Both the position numbers and the translations under genes were made by a program. DNA of 64,000 nucleotides from Pseudomonas benzenivorans (GTDB lineage: Bacteria; Pseudomonadota; Gammaproteobacteria; Pseudomonadales; Pseudomonadaceae). Shown here piece after piece: positions 9,185 to 17,966 of the stretch; the stretch's first letter is position 1, and each line of letters starts with the position of its first letter. The stretch spans positions 4,154,001 to 4,218,000 of the forward strand of contig NZ_CP073346.1 in NCBI RefSeq assembly GCF_024397895.1, in the 5' to 3' direction. The notes under the pieces were generated by a model. It saw nothing but the letters and a program-made list of their open reading frames with translations. It made no database searches and was not told the origin of the DNA.

Positions 9185-9454
9185 ATGACCCCCGAGATCG
9201 CGGTCGACCTGTTTCGCGAGGCGCTCTGGCTGACCGCGATGATAGTCGCGGTCATCGTCGTGCCCAGCCTGCTGGTGGGGCTGGTGGTGGCGATGTTCCA
9301 GGCCGCCACCCAGATCAACGAGCAGACCCTGAGCTTCCTGCCGCGTCTGCTGGTGATCCTGCTGACCCTGATTTTCGCCGGACCCTGGCTGACCCGCGAG
9401 CTGATGGAGTACACGCAGATGCTGATCATGAACATCCCGATGCTGATCGGCTGA
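9185..9454 (+). CDS. fliQ: Flagellar export gate protein FliQ
   Basis: FliQ is an 89-residue two-helix membrane protein that packs around FliP/FliR in the export gate. It shows the family motif MFQAATQINEQTLSFLPRLL between two hydrophobic helices (about residues 14-38 and 52-75). It lies 2 bases after fliP and 1 base before fliR. Confidence 0.96.
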   Translation: MTPEIAVDLFREALWLTAMIVAVIVVPSLLVGLVVAMFQAATQINEQTLSFLPRLLVILLTLIFAGPWLTRELMEYTQMLIMNIPMLIG

Positions 9455-9455
9455 C

Positions 9456-10232
9456 ATGTTCGAACTCAGTGCTGGGCAAATCGGCGGCTGGGTGAGTGGC
9501 TTCCTGCTGCCGCTGTTCCGGATTGCCGCTTTGCTGATGAGCATGCCGATCATCGGCACCCAGCTGGTGCCCTTGCGGGTGCGCCTGTACCTGGCCCTGG
9601 CCATCTGTCTGCTGCTGGCGCCTACGCTGCCGCCGATGCCCCCGGTCGACGTCCTGAGTCTGCGCAGCATCGTGCTGATCGCCCAGGAGGTGCTGATCGG
9701 GGTGATGCTCGGCTTCACCCTGCAACTGTTCTTCCACGCCTTTCTGATCGCCGGGCAGATCGTCTCGACGCAGATGGGCCTGGGTTTCGCCTCCATGGTC
9801 GACCCGACCAACGGAATTTCGGTGCCGGTGGTCGGGCAGTTTTTCCTGATGCTGGTGACCCTGCTGTTTCTCGCCATGAACGGCCACCTGGTGGTGTTCG
9901 AGGTGCTGGCCGAGAGCTTCGTCACCCTGCCGGTTGGCGAGGGGCTGCTGAGCGACCATTACTGGACCCTGGCCACCAAGCTGGGTTGGGTGCTCGCGGC
10001 GGCCTTGATGCTGGTATTGCCGGCGATCACAGCGCTGCTGGTGGTCAACCTGGCGTTCGGCGTCATGACCCGCGCCGCGCCGCAGCTCAACATCTTCTCC
10101 ATCGGTTTCCCGTTGACCCTGGTGCTGGGCCTGGCCATCGTCTGGATCGGCATGGCGGATATCCTCGCCCAGTATCAACTGCTGGTGCGCGAGGCCCTGC
10201 AGTTTCTCCGCGAAATGGCGCGGGCGCGCTGA
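9456..10232 (+). CDS. fliR: Flagellar export gate protein FliR
   Basis: FliR is the single-copy gate subunit that closes the FliP ring and contacts FlhB. The 258-residue protein is strongly hydrophobic with about six membrane helices and the family segments GLGFASMVDPTNGISVPV and RAAPQLNIFSIGFPLTLVLG. It is followed after 9 bases by flhB. Confidence 0.96.
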   Translation: MFELSAGQIGGWVSGFLLPLFRIAALLMSMPIIGTQLVPLRVRLYLALAICLLLAPTLPPMPPVDVLSLRSIVLIAQEVLIGVMLGFTLQLFFHAFLIAGQIVSTQMGLGFASMVDPTNGISVPVVGQFFLMLVTLLFLAMNGHLVVFEVLAESFVTLPVGEGLLSDHYWTLATKLGWVLAAALMLVLPAITALLVVNLAFGVMTRAAPQLNIFSIGFPLTLVLGLAIVWIGMADILAQYQLLVREALQFLREMARAR

Positions 10233-10241
10233 GGTCCACGC

Positions 10242-11378
10242 ATGGCTGAGTCGGAAAGTGGTGCCGATAAAAGCGAGGAACCCACGGAGAAACGCCTGCG
10301 TGAATCCCGTGAAAAGGGCCAGATCGCTCGTTCCCGCGAACTCAACACCCTGGCGGTGATGCTGGCCGGCGCCGGTGGCCTGCTGGCCTCGGGCGGTGGT
10401 CTGGCGAACGCGCTGCTGGAAATCATGCAAGGCAATTTCTCCCTGTCGCGTGAGGTGATTCTCGATGAGCGCAACATGGTCATCTGGCTGATGGCCTCGG
10501 CACAGGTGGCCATCGAAGCCCTGTTGCCGCTGTTCCTGGCCTTGCTTATCGCCTCGATCGTCGGGCCCATCGCCTTGGGCGGCTGGTTGTTCTCGGCCCA
10601 GGCCATGGCGCCGAAACTCAGCCGGATGAACCCCCTGGCCGGGCTCAAGCGCATGTTCTCGGCCAAGGCGCTGGTCGAGCTGCTCAAGGCCCTGGCGAAG
10701 TTCAGCGTGATCCTGCTGGTGGCCCTGGCGGTGCTGGCCGCCGACCGCGACGACCTGCTGGCCATGGCCCATGAGCCGCTGGAGAACGCGATCCTGCACG
10801 CGACCCAGGTGGTGGGCTGGAGCGCCCTGTGGATGGCCTGTGGGATCATTCTGATCGCCGCCGTGGACGTGCCGTTCCAGCTCTGGGACAACAAACAGAA
10901 GCTGATGATGACCAAGCAGGAGGTACGCGACGAGTACAAGGACAGCGAGGGCAAGCCCGAGGTCAAGCAGCGCATTCGTCAGCTGCAGCGGGAGATGGCC
11001 GAGCGGCGCATGATGCAGGCCGTGCCCCAGGCCGACGTGGTGATCACCAACCCTACCCACTTCGCCGTGGCGTTGAAGTACGACCCGGCCAAGGGCAGTG
11101 CCCCGGTGCTGCTGGCCAAGGGCGGCGACTTCACCGCGCTGAAGATTCGCGAGATCGCCCAGGAGCACAAGGTCATGCTGCTGGAGTCGCCGGCCCTGGC
11201 GCGGGCGGTGTTCTATTCCACCGAGTTGGACCAGGAAATCCCTGCGGGCCTGTACCTGGCCGTGGCCCAGGTGCTGGCCTATGTCTACCAGCTGCGTCAG
11301 TACCAGGCCGGCAAGGGCAAGCGCCCGGGGCCGCTGCCGGACGTGCCGATCCCACCGGATCTGCGCCGCGACGACTAG
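10242..11378 (+). CDS. flhB: Flagellar export switch protein FlhB
   Basis: FlhB controls export specificity by self-cleavage in its cytoplasmic domain. The 378-residue protein has the N-terminal amphipathic region (EEPTEKRLRESREKGQIARS), four membrane helices (about 30-215) and the cleavage motif NPTH at about residues 270-273, followed by the ~105-residue C-terminal fragment. The last gene of the fliL operon as seen here; the gap to flhA holds a sigma-54 promoter match. The C-terminal fragment is paralogous to the small protein at 26315-26641. Confidence 0.96.
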   Translation: MAESESGADKSEEPTEKRLRESREKGQIARSRELNTLAVMLAGAGGLLASGGGLANALLEIMQGNFSLSREVILDERNMVIWLMASAQVAIEALLPLFLALLIASIVGPIALGGWLFSAQAMAPKLSRMNPLAGLKRMFSAKALVELLKALAKFSVILLVALAVLAADRDDLLAMAHEPLENAILHATQVVGWSALWMACGIILIAAVDVPFQLWDNKQKLMMTKQEVRDEYKDSEGKPEVKQRIRQLQREMAERRMMQAVPQADVVITNPTHFAVALKYDPAKGSAPVLLAKGGDFTALKIREIAQEHKVMLLESPALARAVFYSTELDQEIPAGLYLAVAQVLAYVYQLRQYQAGKGKRPGPLPDVPIPPDLRRDD

Positions 11379-11430
11379 CTGCTCACAACCCAGGCGGCCG
11401 AGACGTTGCAGGTGTCAGCTGGCCGCAACT

Positions 11431-11446
11431 TGGAACGCTTCTTGCG
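11431..11446 (+). promoter_or_regulatory. Sigma-54 promoter match upstream of flhA
   Basis: TGGAACGCTTCTTGCG has the GG-N10-GC spacing of RpoN promoters and lies 57 bases before the flhA start codon in the flhB-flhA gap. It matches the known FleQ/RpoN dependence of flhA in Pseudomonas. Confidence 0.8.
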
Positions 11447-11503
11447 GTACCCCTTCCAGGGCACCTTCGAGTGTCAAAATATTGAGCCGGCTGGGGTAGG
11501 GAA

Positions 11504-13633
11504 GTGGCAATAGATCGTTCGCAAGTGCTCGGTGATGTGCGCAGCAATCTGTCGGGATTGCGTCACGGTAATCTGGGCATTCCGCTGCTGCTGCTGGTCA
11601 TGCTCGGCATGGTCATGCTGCCGATCCCGCCGTTTTTGCTCGACGTGCTGTTCACCTTCAGCATCGCCCTGTCGATCGTGGTGCTGCTGGTCAGCATCTA
11701 CGCCCTGCGGCCGCTGGATTTCGCGGTATTTCCGACCATCCTGCTGGCGGCCACGCTGCTGCGTCTGGCCTTGAACGTCGCCTCGACCCGCGTCGTCCTG
11801 CTCCATGGGCATGATGGCCACGGTGCGGCCGGCCAGGTGATCCAGGCCTTCGGCGAGGTGGTGATCGGTGGCAACTACGTGGTCGGTATCGTGGTGTTCG
11901 CCATCCTGATGATCATCAACTTCGTGGTGGTCACCAAGGGCGCCGGGCGCATCTCCGAGGTCAGTGCGCGCTTTACCCTCGATGCCATGCCGGGCAAGCA
12001 GATGGCCATCGACGCCGATTTGAACGCCGGCCTGATAGACCAGGAGGAGGCCAAGAAACGCCGCTCCGAGGTGTCCCAGGAAGCCGACTTCTACGGCTCC
12101 ATGGACGGTGCCAGCAAGTTCGTCCGTGGCGATGCCATCGCCGGCCTGCTGATTTTGTTCATCAACCTGATTGGCGGTATCGCCATCGGCATGTTCCAGC
12201 ATGGCCTGGGCTTTGCCGACGCCGGCAAGGTCTACACCCTGCTGACCATCGGTGACGGCCTGGTCGCGCAGATTCCCTCGCTGTTGCTGTCTACCGCCGC
12301 GGCGGTGATGGTCACCCGGGTGTCCAGCTCCGAGGACATGGGCGCCCAGGTCAACCGGCAGATGTTCGCTTCGCCGCGGGCCTTGGCCGTGGCGGCGGCG
12401 ATCATGATTGCCATGGGCCTGGTGCCCGGCATGCCGCACTTCTCCTTCATCAGCCTCGGCCTGGTCGCTGCCGGCGCCGCCTACTGGATCGCCAACAAGC
12501 AGCGCAAGGTCAAGGAGAGCGAGGTCAAGGAGGTGCAGCGCCAGCAGGAACTGCTGCCGGCGCAGAAGGCCCAGGAGGTCAAGGAGCTGGGCTGGGACGA
12601 TGTCACCCCGGTGGACATGGTCGGCCTGGAGGTTGGCTATCGGTTGATTCCCCTGGTCGACCGTAACCAGGGGGGGCAGCTGCTCGCGCGCATCAAGGGG
12701 GTGCGCAAGAAGCTGTCCCAGGAGATGGGCTTCCTGATGCCGTCCGTGCATATCCGCGACAACCTCGACCTGCTGCCGAACGCCTACCGCCTGACCCTGA
12801 TGGGCGTCAGCGTGGCCGAGGCCGAGGTGTTTCCGGATCGCGAGCTGGCGATCAATCCGGGTCAGGTATTCGGCACCCTCAACGGGGTCGCAGCCAAGGA
12901 TCCGGCGTTCGGCCTGGAGGCGGTGTGGATAGAGGTCAGTCAGCGCGACCAGGCGCAATCGCTCGGTTACACCGTGGTCGACGCCAGTACGGTGGTGGCC
13001 ACCCACCTCAACCAGGTGCTGCACAAGCACGCCCATGAGCTGCTCGGGCATGAGGAGGTCCAGCAGCTGCTGCAGCTGCTGGCCAAGAGCTCGCCGAAAC
13101 TGGCCGAGGAGCTGGTGCCGGGCCTGGTGTCGCTGTCGACCCTGCTCAAGGTGCTGCAGGCGCTGTTGCAGGAGCAGGTGCCGGTGCGCGACATCCGCAC
13201 CATCGCCGAGGCCATCGCCAACGTGGCGCCGAAGAGTCAAGATCCCGCCGCGATGCTGGCGGCGGTGCGGGTGTCCCTGGCCCGGGCAATCGTGCAAAGC
13301 ATTGTGGGACTAGAGCCGGAGCTGCCTGTGATCACCCTCGAGCCAAGGTTGGAACAGATATTGCTCAGTAGTATGCAGAAGGCCGGGCAAGGCTCCGAGG
13401 ATGGCATCCTCCTGGAGCCGGGCATGGCCGAGAAGCTGCAGCGCTCCATGGTGGAGGCGGCGCAGCGCCAGGAAATGCTCGGCAAGCCGGTGATTCTGCT
13501 GGTGGCCGGTCCGATCCGGGCGATGCTCTCGCGGTTCGCGCGGCTGTCGGTGGCCAGCATGCATGTGTTGGCCTACCAGGAAATTCCAGACAACAAGCAG
13601 GTCACCATCGTTGCGACGGTAGGCCAGAACTAA
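11504..13633 (+). CDS. flhA: Flagellar export gate protein FlhA
   Basis: FlhA is the large ion-conducting gate and substrate-docking platform of the flagellar export machine. The 709-residue protein has about eight membrane helices in its N-terminal ~310 residues, including the FHIPEP signature region (LLRLALNVASTRVVLLHG) and the loop GAGRISEVSARFTLDAMPGKQMAID, then a linker and the cytoplasmic nonameric domain. The start is GTG with GGGTAGGGA upstream. Confidence 0.97.
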   Translation: MAIDRSQVLGDVRSNLSGLRHGNLGIPLLLLVMLGMVMLPIPPFLLDVLFTFSIALSIVVLLVSIYALRPLDFAVFPTILLAATLLRLALNVASTRVVLLHGHDGHGAAGQVIQAFGEVVIGGNYVVGIVVFAILMIINFVVVTKGAGRISEVSARFTLDAMPGKQMAIDADLNAGLIDQEEAKKRRSEVSQEADFYGSMDGASKFVRGDAIAGLLILFINLIGGIAIGMFQHGLGFADAGKVYTLLTIGDGLVAQIPSLLLSTAAAVMVTRVSSSEDMGAQVNRQMFASPRALAVAAAIMIAMGLVPGMPHFSFISLGLVAAGAAYWIANKQRKVKESEVKEVQRQQELLPAQKAQEVKELGWDDVTPVDMVGLEVGYRLIPLVDRNQGGQLLARIKGVRKKLSQEMGFLMPSVHIRDNLDLLPNAYRLTLMGVSVAEAEVFPDRELAINPGQVFGTLNGVAAKDPAFGLEAVWIEVSQRDQAQSLGYTVVDASTVVATHLNQVLHKHAHELLGHEEVQQLLQLLAKSSPKLAEELVPGLVSLSTLLKVLQALLQEQVPVRDIRTIAEAIANVAPKSQDPAAMLAAVRVSLARAIVQSIVGLEPELPVITLEPRLEQILLSSMQKAGQGSEDGILLEPGMAEKLQRSMVEAAQRQEMLGKPVILLVAGPIRAMLSRFARLSVASMHVLAYQEIPDNKQVTIVATVGQN

Positions 13634-13648
13634 CCGAGGTCACAGGCC

Positions 13649-14950
13649 ATGCAGGTCAAACGCTTTTTCGCTGCCGATATGCGTCAAGCCATGAAGCTGG
13701 TCCGCGATGAGCTGGGCGCGGACGCCTCGATCATCGGTAATCGCCGGGTCGCCGGCGGTGTCGAGCTGACCGCCGCGCTGGATTATCAGGTTCCTGCCGC
13801 CCCGGCCCGCCAGCCGAACCCGGCGCTGGAGGCCGAACTGCGCAAGACCCAGTCGCGCATTGCCTCGGCCCAGGCCGAACTGACCACCCGGGCGCAGGCC
13901 GACGAGGGCAAGGATCGCCAACTGTTTGGCGCGCAGCCGAGTATGCCGGCCGACAGCCTGGCCGCGGTCCTGGCCAAGCCCCAGGCACCGAGCCGGGCGA
14001 GCACCGACCATAATGCCCTCGATGCCATGCGTTCCGAGCTGCATGGCCTGCGTGAGCTGATCGAAGTCCAGCTCGGTTCGATCGCCTGGGGGCAGATGCA
14101 GAGCCGTCGCCCGCAGCAGGCCAACCTGTGGCGCCGCCTGCAGCGCATGGGCCTGCCCGCCGAGCTGGCGCGTGTGCTGCTCGAGCGGGTGGCCAATGTC
14201 GCCGAGCCCCGGCAGGCCTGGCGCATGCTGCTGGCGCACCTGTCCCATGCGATTCAGACGCCGAAGCAGGAACCGCTGGAAGAGGGGGGCGTAATCGCCC
14301 TGGTCGGTCCAGCCGGCATGGGCAAGACCACCACCCTGGCCAAGCTGGCGGCGCGTTACGTGCTCAAGTACGGCGCCCAGGGCATTGCCTTGGTCAGCAT
14401 GGACAGCTATCGCATCGGCGCCCAGGAACAGGTCAAGACCCTCGGTCGTATCCTCGGCGTGTCGGTGACCCTGGTCGATCCTGGCCAGTCGCTGACCCAG
14501 GCCCTGGCGCCTTTGGCGCGCAAGCGCGTGGTGCTGATCGATACCGCCGGCCTGCCGGCCAACGATCCGGCCCTGCGCATGCAGCTGGAGGCCCTGGCCA
14601 GTCGCGGCATCAAGGCGCGCAATTACCTGGTCATGGCGGCCACCAGTCAGAGCCAGGTGCTCAAGGCCGCCTACCACAGTTACAAGCGCTGTGGCCTGAG
14701 CGGCTGCATTATCACCAAGGCGGACGAGGCCACCAGCCTCGGCGAGGTGCTGGGGCTGGCTATCGGCCAGCGCCTGCCAGTAGCCTATGTGGCCGATGGC
14801 CCGCGGATTCCCGATGACCTCCAGGTGCCGCGCAGCCACCAGTTGGTGAGCCGGGCGGTCGGCCTGCAGGCCCCGGAAGAACCGAGTGAAGATACGATGG
14901 CCGAGATGTTCGCCGGCCTTTATCAGCAGCCGGCCCGCCGCGCCGGTTAG
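13649..14950 (+). CDS. flhF: Polar flagellum placement GTPase FlhF
   Basis: FlhF is an SRP-family GTPase that sets the polar site of flagellar assembly. The 433-residue protein has a basic N-terminal region, a helical N domain (~140-215) and a G domain with the P-loop GPAGMGKTTTLAKLA (about residue 225) plus DSYRIGAQEQ and VVLIDTAGL. FleN, the partner that limits flagellar number, is encoded next. ATG 13649 lies 15 bases after flhA. Confidence 0.96.
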   Translation: MQVKRFFAADMRQAMKLVRDELGADASIIGNRRVAGGVELTAALDYQVPAAPARQPNPALEAELRKTQSRIASAQAELTTRAQADEGKDRQLFGAQPSMPADSLAAVLAKPQAPSRASTDHNALDAMRSELHGLRELIEVQLGSIAWGQMQSRRPQQANLWRRLQRMGLPAELARVLLERVANVAEPRQAWRMLLAHLSHAIQTPKQEPLEEGGVIALVGPAGMGKTTTLAKLAARYVLKYGAQGIALVSMDSYRIGAQEQVKTLGRILGVSVTLVDPGQSLTQALAPLARKRVVLIDTAGLPANDPALRMQLEALASRGIKARNYLVMAATSQSQVLKAAYHSYKRCGLSGCIITKADEATSLGEVLGLAIGQRLPVAYVADGPRIPDDLQVPRSHQLVSRAVGLQAPEEPSEDTMAEMFAGLYQQPARRAG

Positions 14951-15064
14951 TGGTGCTGCGGCAATGACTCAATGGCATGAGGCGCGGGTTGGCCTCCTGT
15001 CGGATTGGCGGGGTACGCTTAACCAAGTGGCTCCAGTCGACCTTAGACAAGGTGTGTAGAGAAC

Positions 15065-15895
15065 ATGGGTATGCATCCCGTACAGGTGATCGCGGTGACC
15101 GGCGGCAAGGGTGGCGTCGGCAAGACCAATGTGTCGGTGAATCTGGCGCTGGCCCTGGCCGATGTCGGCCGACGGGTGATGTTGATGGACGCCGACCTTG
15201 GGTTGGCCAACATCGACGTCCTGCTCGGCCTGACCGCCAAGCGCACCCTGGCCGATGTCGTCAGTGGCGAGTGTGACCTGCGTGACGTGATTCTGCAGGG
15301 GCCGGGCGGCATTCGCATCGTCCCGGCCGCCTCAGGCACCCAGAGCATGGTGCAGCTCTCGCCCATGCAGCATGCCGGCTTGATCCAGGCGTTCAGCGAC
15401 ATCTCAGACAACCTGGATGTGCTGATCATCGACACCGCCGCGGGCATCGGCGATTCGGTGGTCAGTTTCGTTCGCGCGGCCCAGGAAGTGTTGGTGGTGG
15501 TCTGCGACGAGCCGACCTCGATCACCGATGCCTACGCGCTGATCAAGCTGCTCAATCGCGACTACGGCATGAACCGCTTCCGCGTGCTGGCGAACATGGC
15601 GCACAGTCCGCAGGAAGGCCGCAATCTTTTTGCCAAACTGACCAAGGTCACCGACCGTTTCCTCGATGTCGCGATGCAGTATGTCGGCGCGGTGCCCTAC
15701 GATGAAACGGTACGCAAGGCCGTGCAGAAACAGCGGGCGGTGTACGAGGCGTTTCCGCGTTCCAAGTGCGCCCTGGCGTTCAAGGCAATCGCGCAAAAGG
15801 TCGACGCCTGGCCGCTGCCGGCCAACCCGCGCGGTCATCTGGAATTCTTCGTCGAGCGCTTGGTGCAACAACCAACCGCGGACTCAGCGGTATGA
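15065..15895 (+). CDS. fleN: Flagellar number regulator FleN (MinD/ParA-like ATPase)
   Basis: FleN (FlhG) is a MinD-like ATPase that binds FleQ and restricts the cell to one polar flagellum. The 276-residue protein has the deviant Walker A motif GGKGGVGKTNVSVNLA (residues ~13-28), the Walker A' MLMDADLGLANIDVLLG and a C-terminal amphipathic tail. ATG 15065 gives a product close to P. aeruginosa FleN (280 aa). The last codons overlap the fliA start (ATGA). Confidence 0.95.
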   Translation: MGMHPVQVIAVTGGKGGVGKTNVSVNLALALADVGRRVMLMDADLGLANIDVLLGLTAKRTLADVVSGECDLRDVILQGPGGIRIVPAASGTQSMVQLSPMQHAGLIQAFSDISDNLDVLIIDTAAGIGDSVVSFVRAAQEVLVVVCDEPTSITDAYALIKLLNRDYGMNRFRVLANMAHSPQEGRNLFAKLTKVTDRFLDVAMQYVGAVPYDETVRKAVQKQRAVYEAFPRSKCALAFKAIAQKVDAWPLPANPRGHLEFFVERLVQQPTADSAV

Positions 15896-16638
15896 CAGCA
15901 GCTCCCGGACTTCGTATGTATAGCAAGGCGCAGACACAAGACTCACAGCATCAGTTGATCGAGCGCCACGCGCCCCTGGTCAAGCGTATCGCTTATCACC
16001 TGCTGGCCCGCTTGCCGGCCAGCGTGCAGGTGGACGACCTGATCCAGGCCGGCATGATCGGCCTGCTCGAGGCCGCGAAGAAATACGACGGCAGCAAGGG
16101 CGCCAGTTTCGAGACCTTCGCCGGCATTCGCATCCGCGGCTCCATGCTCGATGAGGTGCGCAAGGGGGACTGGGCACCACGCTCGGTGCACCGCAACAGC
16201 CGCATGGTCAGCGATGCGATTCGAGTAATTGAGGCCAGAACGGGACGTGACGCTAAAGATCACGAGGTTGCGGCCGAACTCCAATTGAGTCTCGAAGATT
16301 ACTACGGCATTCTTGGCGACACTTTGGGCAGCCGGCTGTTCAGCTTCGACGATCTGTTGCAGGACGGCGAGCACAGCGGGCTGAGCGAAGACGCCAACGC
16401 CACCCATCAAGAACCCTCTCGTGATCTGGAAGATGAGCGCTTCCAGGCGGCGCTGGCCGATGCCATCGCCAACCTGCCGGAGCGCGAGAGGCTGGTGCTG
16501 GCGCTGTATTACGATGAAGAGCTGAATCTCAAGGAGATTGGCGAGGTGCTGGGGGTCAGCGAGTCGCGCGTCAGCCAGATACACAGCCAGTGCGCCGCAC
16601 GTCTGCGCGCGCGACTGGTCGAGTGGCGCGCGCACTGA
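15892..16638 (+). CDS. fliA: Flagellar sigma factor FliA (sigma-28)
   Basis: FliA directs RNA polymerase to late flagellar and chemotaxis promoters and is held by FlgM until hook completion. The 248-residue protein has sigma region 2 (LVKRIAYHLLARLPASVQVDDLIQAGMIGLLEAA), region 3 and region 4 (LPERERLVLALYYDEELNLKEIGEVLGVSESRVSQIHSQ). I chose ATG 15892, which overlaps the fleN stop; a longer frame running back into fleN has no support. Confidence 0.97.
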   Translation: MTAAPGLRMYSKAQTQDSQHQLIERHAPLVKRIAYHLLARLPASVQVDDLIQAGMIGLLEAAKKYDGSKGASFETFAGIRIRGSMLDEVRKGDWAPRSVHRNSRMVSDAIRVIEARTGRDAKDHEVAAELQLSLEDYYGILGDTLGSRLFSFDDLLQDGEHSGLSEDANATHQEPSRDLEDERFQAALADAIANLPERERLVLALYYDEELNLKEIGEVLGVSESRVSQIHSQCAARLRARLVEWRAH

Positions 16639-16761
16639 GCCGTTAGCAGGGTGCTGATGAACATTGCCGGTGCAGTGGTTTCGCAACGCTCTGCCAGGCC
16701 GGTTTCACGATTAAGGGCGTAGCCAGGGGCTGGTTACGTTTAGGACTGTACGGAGGTCGAC

Positions 16762-17148
16762 TTGGACAAGAACATGAAAATCCTCATCGTTGATGATTTC
16801 TCAACGATGCGCCGGATCATCAAGAACCTCCTGCGCGATTTGGGGTTCACCAATACCGCAGAGGCCGATGACGGCACCACCGCATTGCCGATGCTGCACA
16901 GTGGCAGCTTCGACTTTCTGGTGACCGACTGGAACATGCCGGGCATGACAGGCATCGACCTGCTCAGGGCCGTGCGGGCCGACGAGCGGCTCAAGCACCT
17001 GCCGGTGCTGATGGTCACCGCAGAAGCCAAGCGCGACCAGATCATCGAGGCTGCACAAGCCGGAGTGAATGGTTATGTAGTCAAACCGTTCACAGCCCAG
17101 GTGCTGAAAGAAAAGATCGAAAAGATCTTCGAGCGGGTCAACGGCTGA
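16762..17148 (+). CDS. cheY: Chemotaxis response regulator CheY
   Basis: CheY is the diffusible single-domain response regulator that carries the signal from CheA to FliM. It has the acidic pair (LIVDDFS), the phospho-acceptor Asp56 (VTDWNMPGM), the Thr/Ser switch (MVTAEA) and Lys in VVKPF. Two starts compete: TTG 16762, with CGGAGG five bases upstream, and ATG 16774 (MKILIVDD, the usual annotation), which would leave the same ribosome site 17 bases away. I list TTG for its spacing. Only the first four residues differ. Confidence 0.93.
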   Translation: MDKNMKILIVDDFSTMRRIIKNLLRDLGFTNTAEADDGTTALPMLHSGSFDFLVTDWNMPGMTGIDLLRAVRADERLKHLPVLMVTAEAKRDQIIEAAQAGVNGYVVKPFTAQVLKEKIEKIFERVNG

Positions 17149-17167
17149 TGTCTGCCGCGAGGGCGCT

Positions 17168-17956
17168 ATGGAACACGATGATTGCCAGAAGGACGACCTC
17201 GAGTCGACCCTGAAGTTAAACGCTCGCCAGTTGGTCGACAGCCTGGATCAAGGCAATTTTGGCGAAGCGGTGCAGCTGATCAATGAACTCAATAAAGCGC
17301 GCGACCGTGGTCTGTACCACGAAGTCGGCAAGCTGACGCGCGAATTGCACAACGCCATCGTCAACTTTCAGCTCGACCCGCGCATGCCCCATGCCAAGGA
17401 AGTCTCGCAGATCACCGATGCCACCGAACGGTTGAACTACGTGGTGACGATGACCGAGAAGGCGGCCAACCGGACCATGGACCTGGTCGAGCAGAGCGCG
17501 CCGCTGGTCAACGACCTCGGCAGCGAGGCGCAGAGCCTGAGCGCCGAGTGGGGACGCTTCATGCGTCGGGAAATGGGTGCCGAAGGCTTTCGCGAGCTGG
17601 CCAAGCGCATCGAGCTATTCCTCGCCCGCAGCGAGCGCGATGGCGCCAAGCTGTCGGAGCACCTCAACGACATCCTGCTCGCCCAGGACTTCCAGGACCT
17701 GACCGGTCAGGTGATCAAGCGGGTCACCCAGCTGGTCACCGAGGTGGAAAGCAACCTGCTGAAACTGGTGCTGATGGCCAGTCAGGTCGATCAGTTCGCC
17801 GGCATCCAGCACGACCATCAGGCGTTACGTGCCGAACAAATAAAACAAAAAGAGCCTTCCCATGGTGAAGGTCCGCAGATTAATGCCGATAAGCGTGAAG
17901 ACGTCGCCGCAAGCCAGGATGACGTCGACGATCTGCTTTCCAGCTTAGGTTTTTAG
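17168..17956 (+). CDS. cheZ: CheY-phosphate phosphatase CheZ
   Basis: CheZ dephosphorylates CheY-P. The 262-residue protein is almost all helix, with the catalytic segment ILLAQDFQDLTGQVIKRV (Asp/Gln active site) and a flexible linker leading to the extreme C-terminal CheY-binding peptide SQDDVDDLLSSLGF (residues 249-262). It lies between cheY and cheA, as in other pseudomonads. Confidence 0.95.
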   Translation: MEHDDCQKDDLESTLKLNARQLVDSLDQGNFGEAVQLINELNKARDRGLYHEVGKLTRELHNAIVNFQLDPRMPHAKEVSQITDATERLNYVVTMTEKAANRTMDLVEQSAPLVNDLGSEAQSLSAEWGRFMRREMGAEGFRELAKRIELFLARSERDGAKLSEHLNDILLAQDFQDLTGQVIKRVTQLVTEVESNLLKLVLMASQVDQFAGIQHDHQALRAEQIKQKEPSHGEGPQINADKREDVAASQDDVDDLLSSLGF

Positions 17957-17966
17957 GAGCACGTTT

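Noticed and set aside
11474..13297. Long open frame (607 codons) on the strand opposite flhA
   Set aside because: Gln/His/Gly/Arg-rich shadow of a well-supported gene; high GC with third-position bias opens antisense frames. The same holds for long antisense frames over fliR-flhB, cheA, ccmF, uvrB, gltX and the GMC gene.
16639..16761. Sigma-54 or sigma-28 promoter before cheY
   Set aside because: Candidate GG/GC pairs are separated by 9 bases and no sigma-28 consensus is seen; cheY may be read from upstream or from a promoter I cannot recognise.
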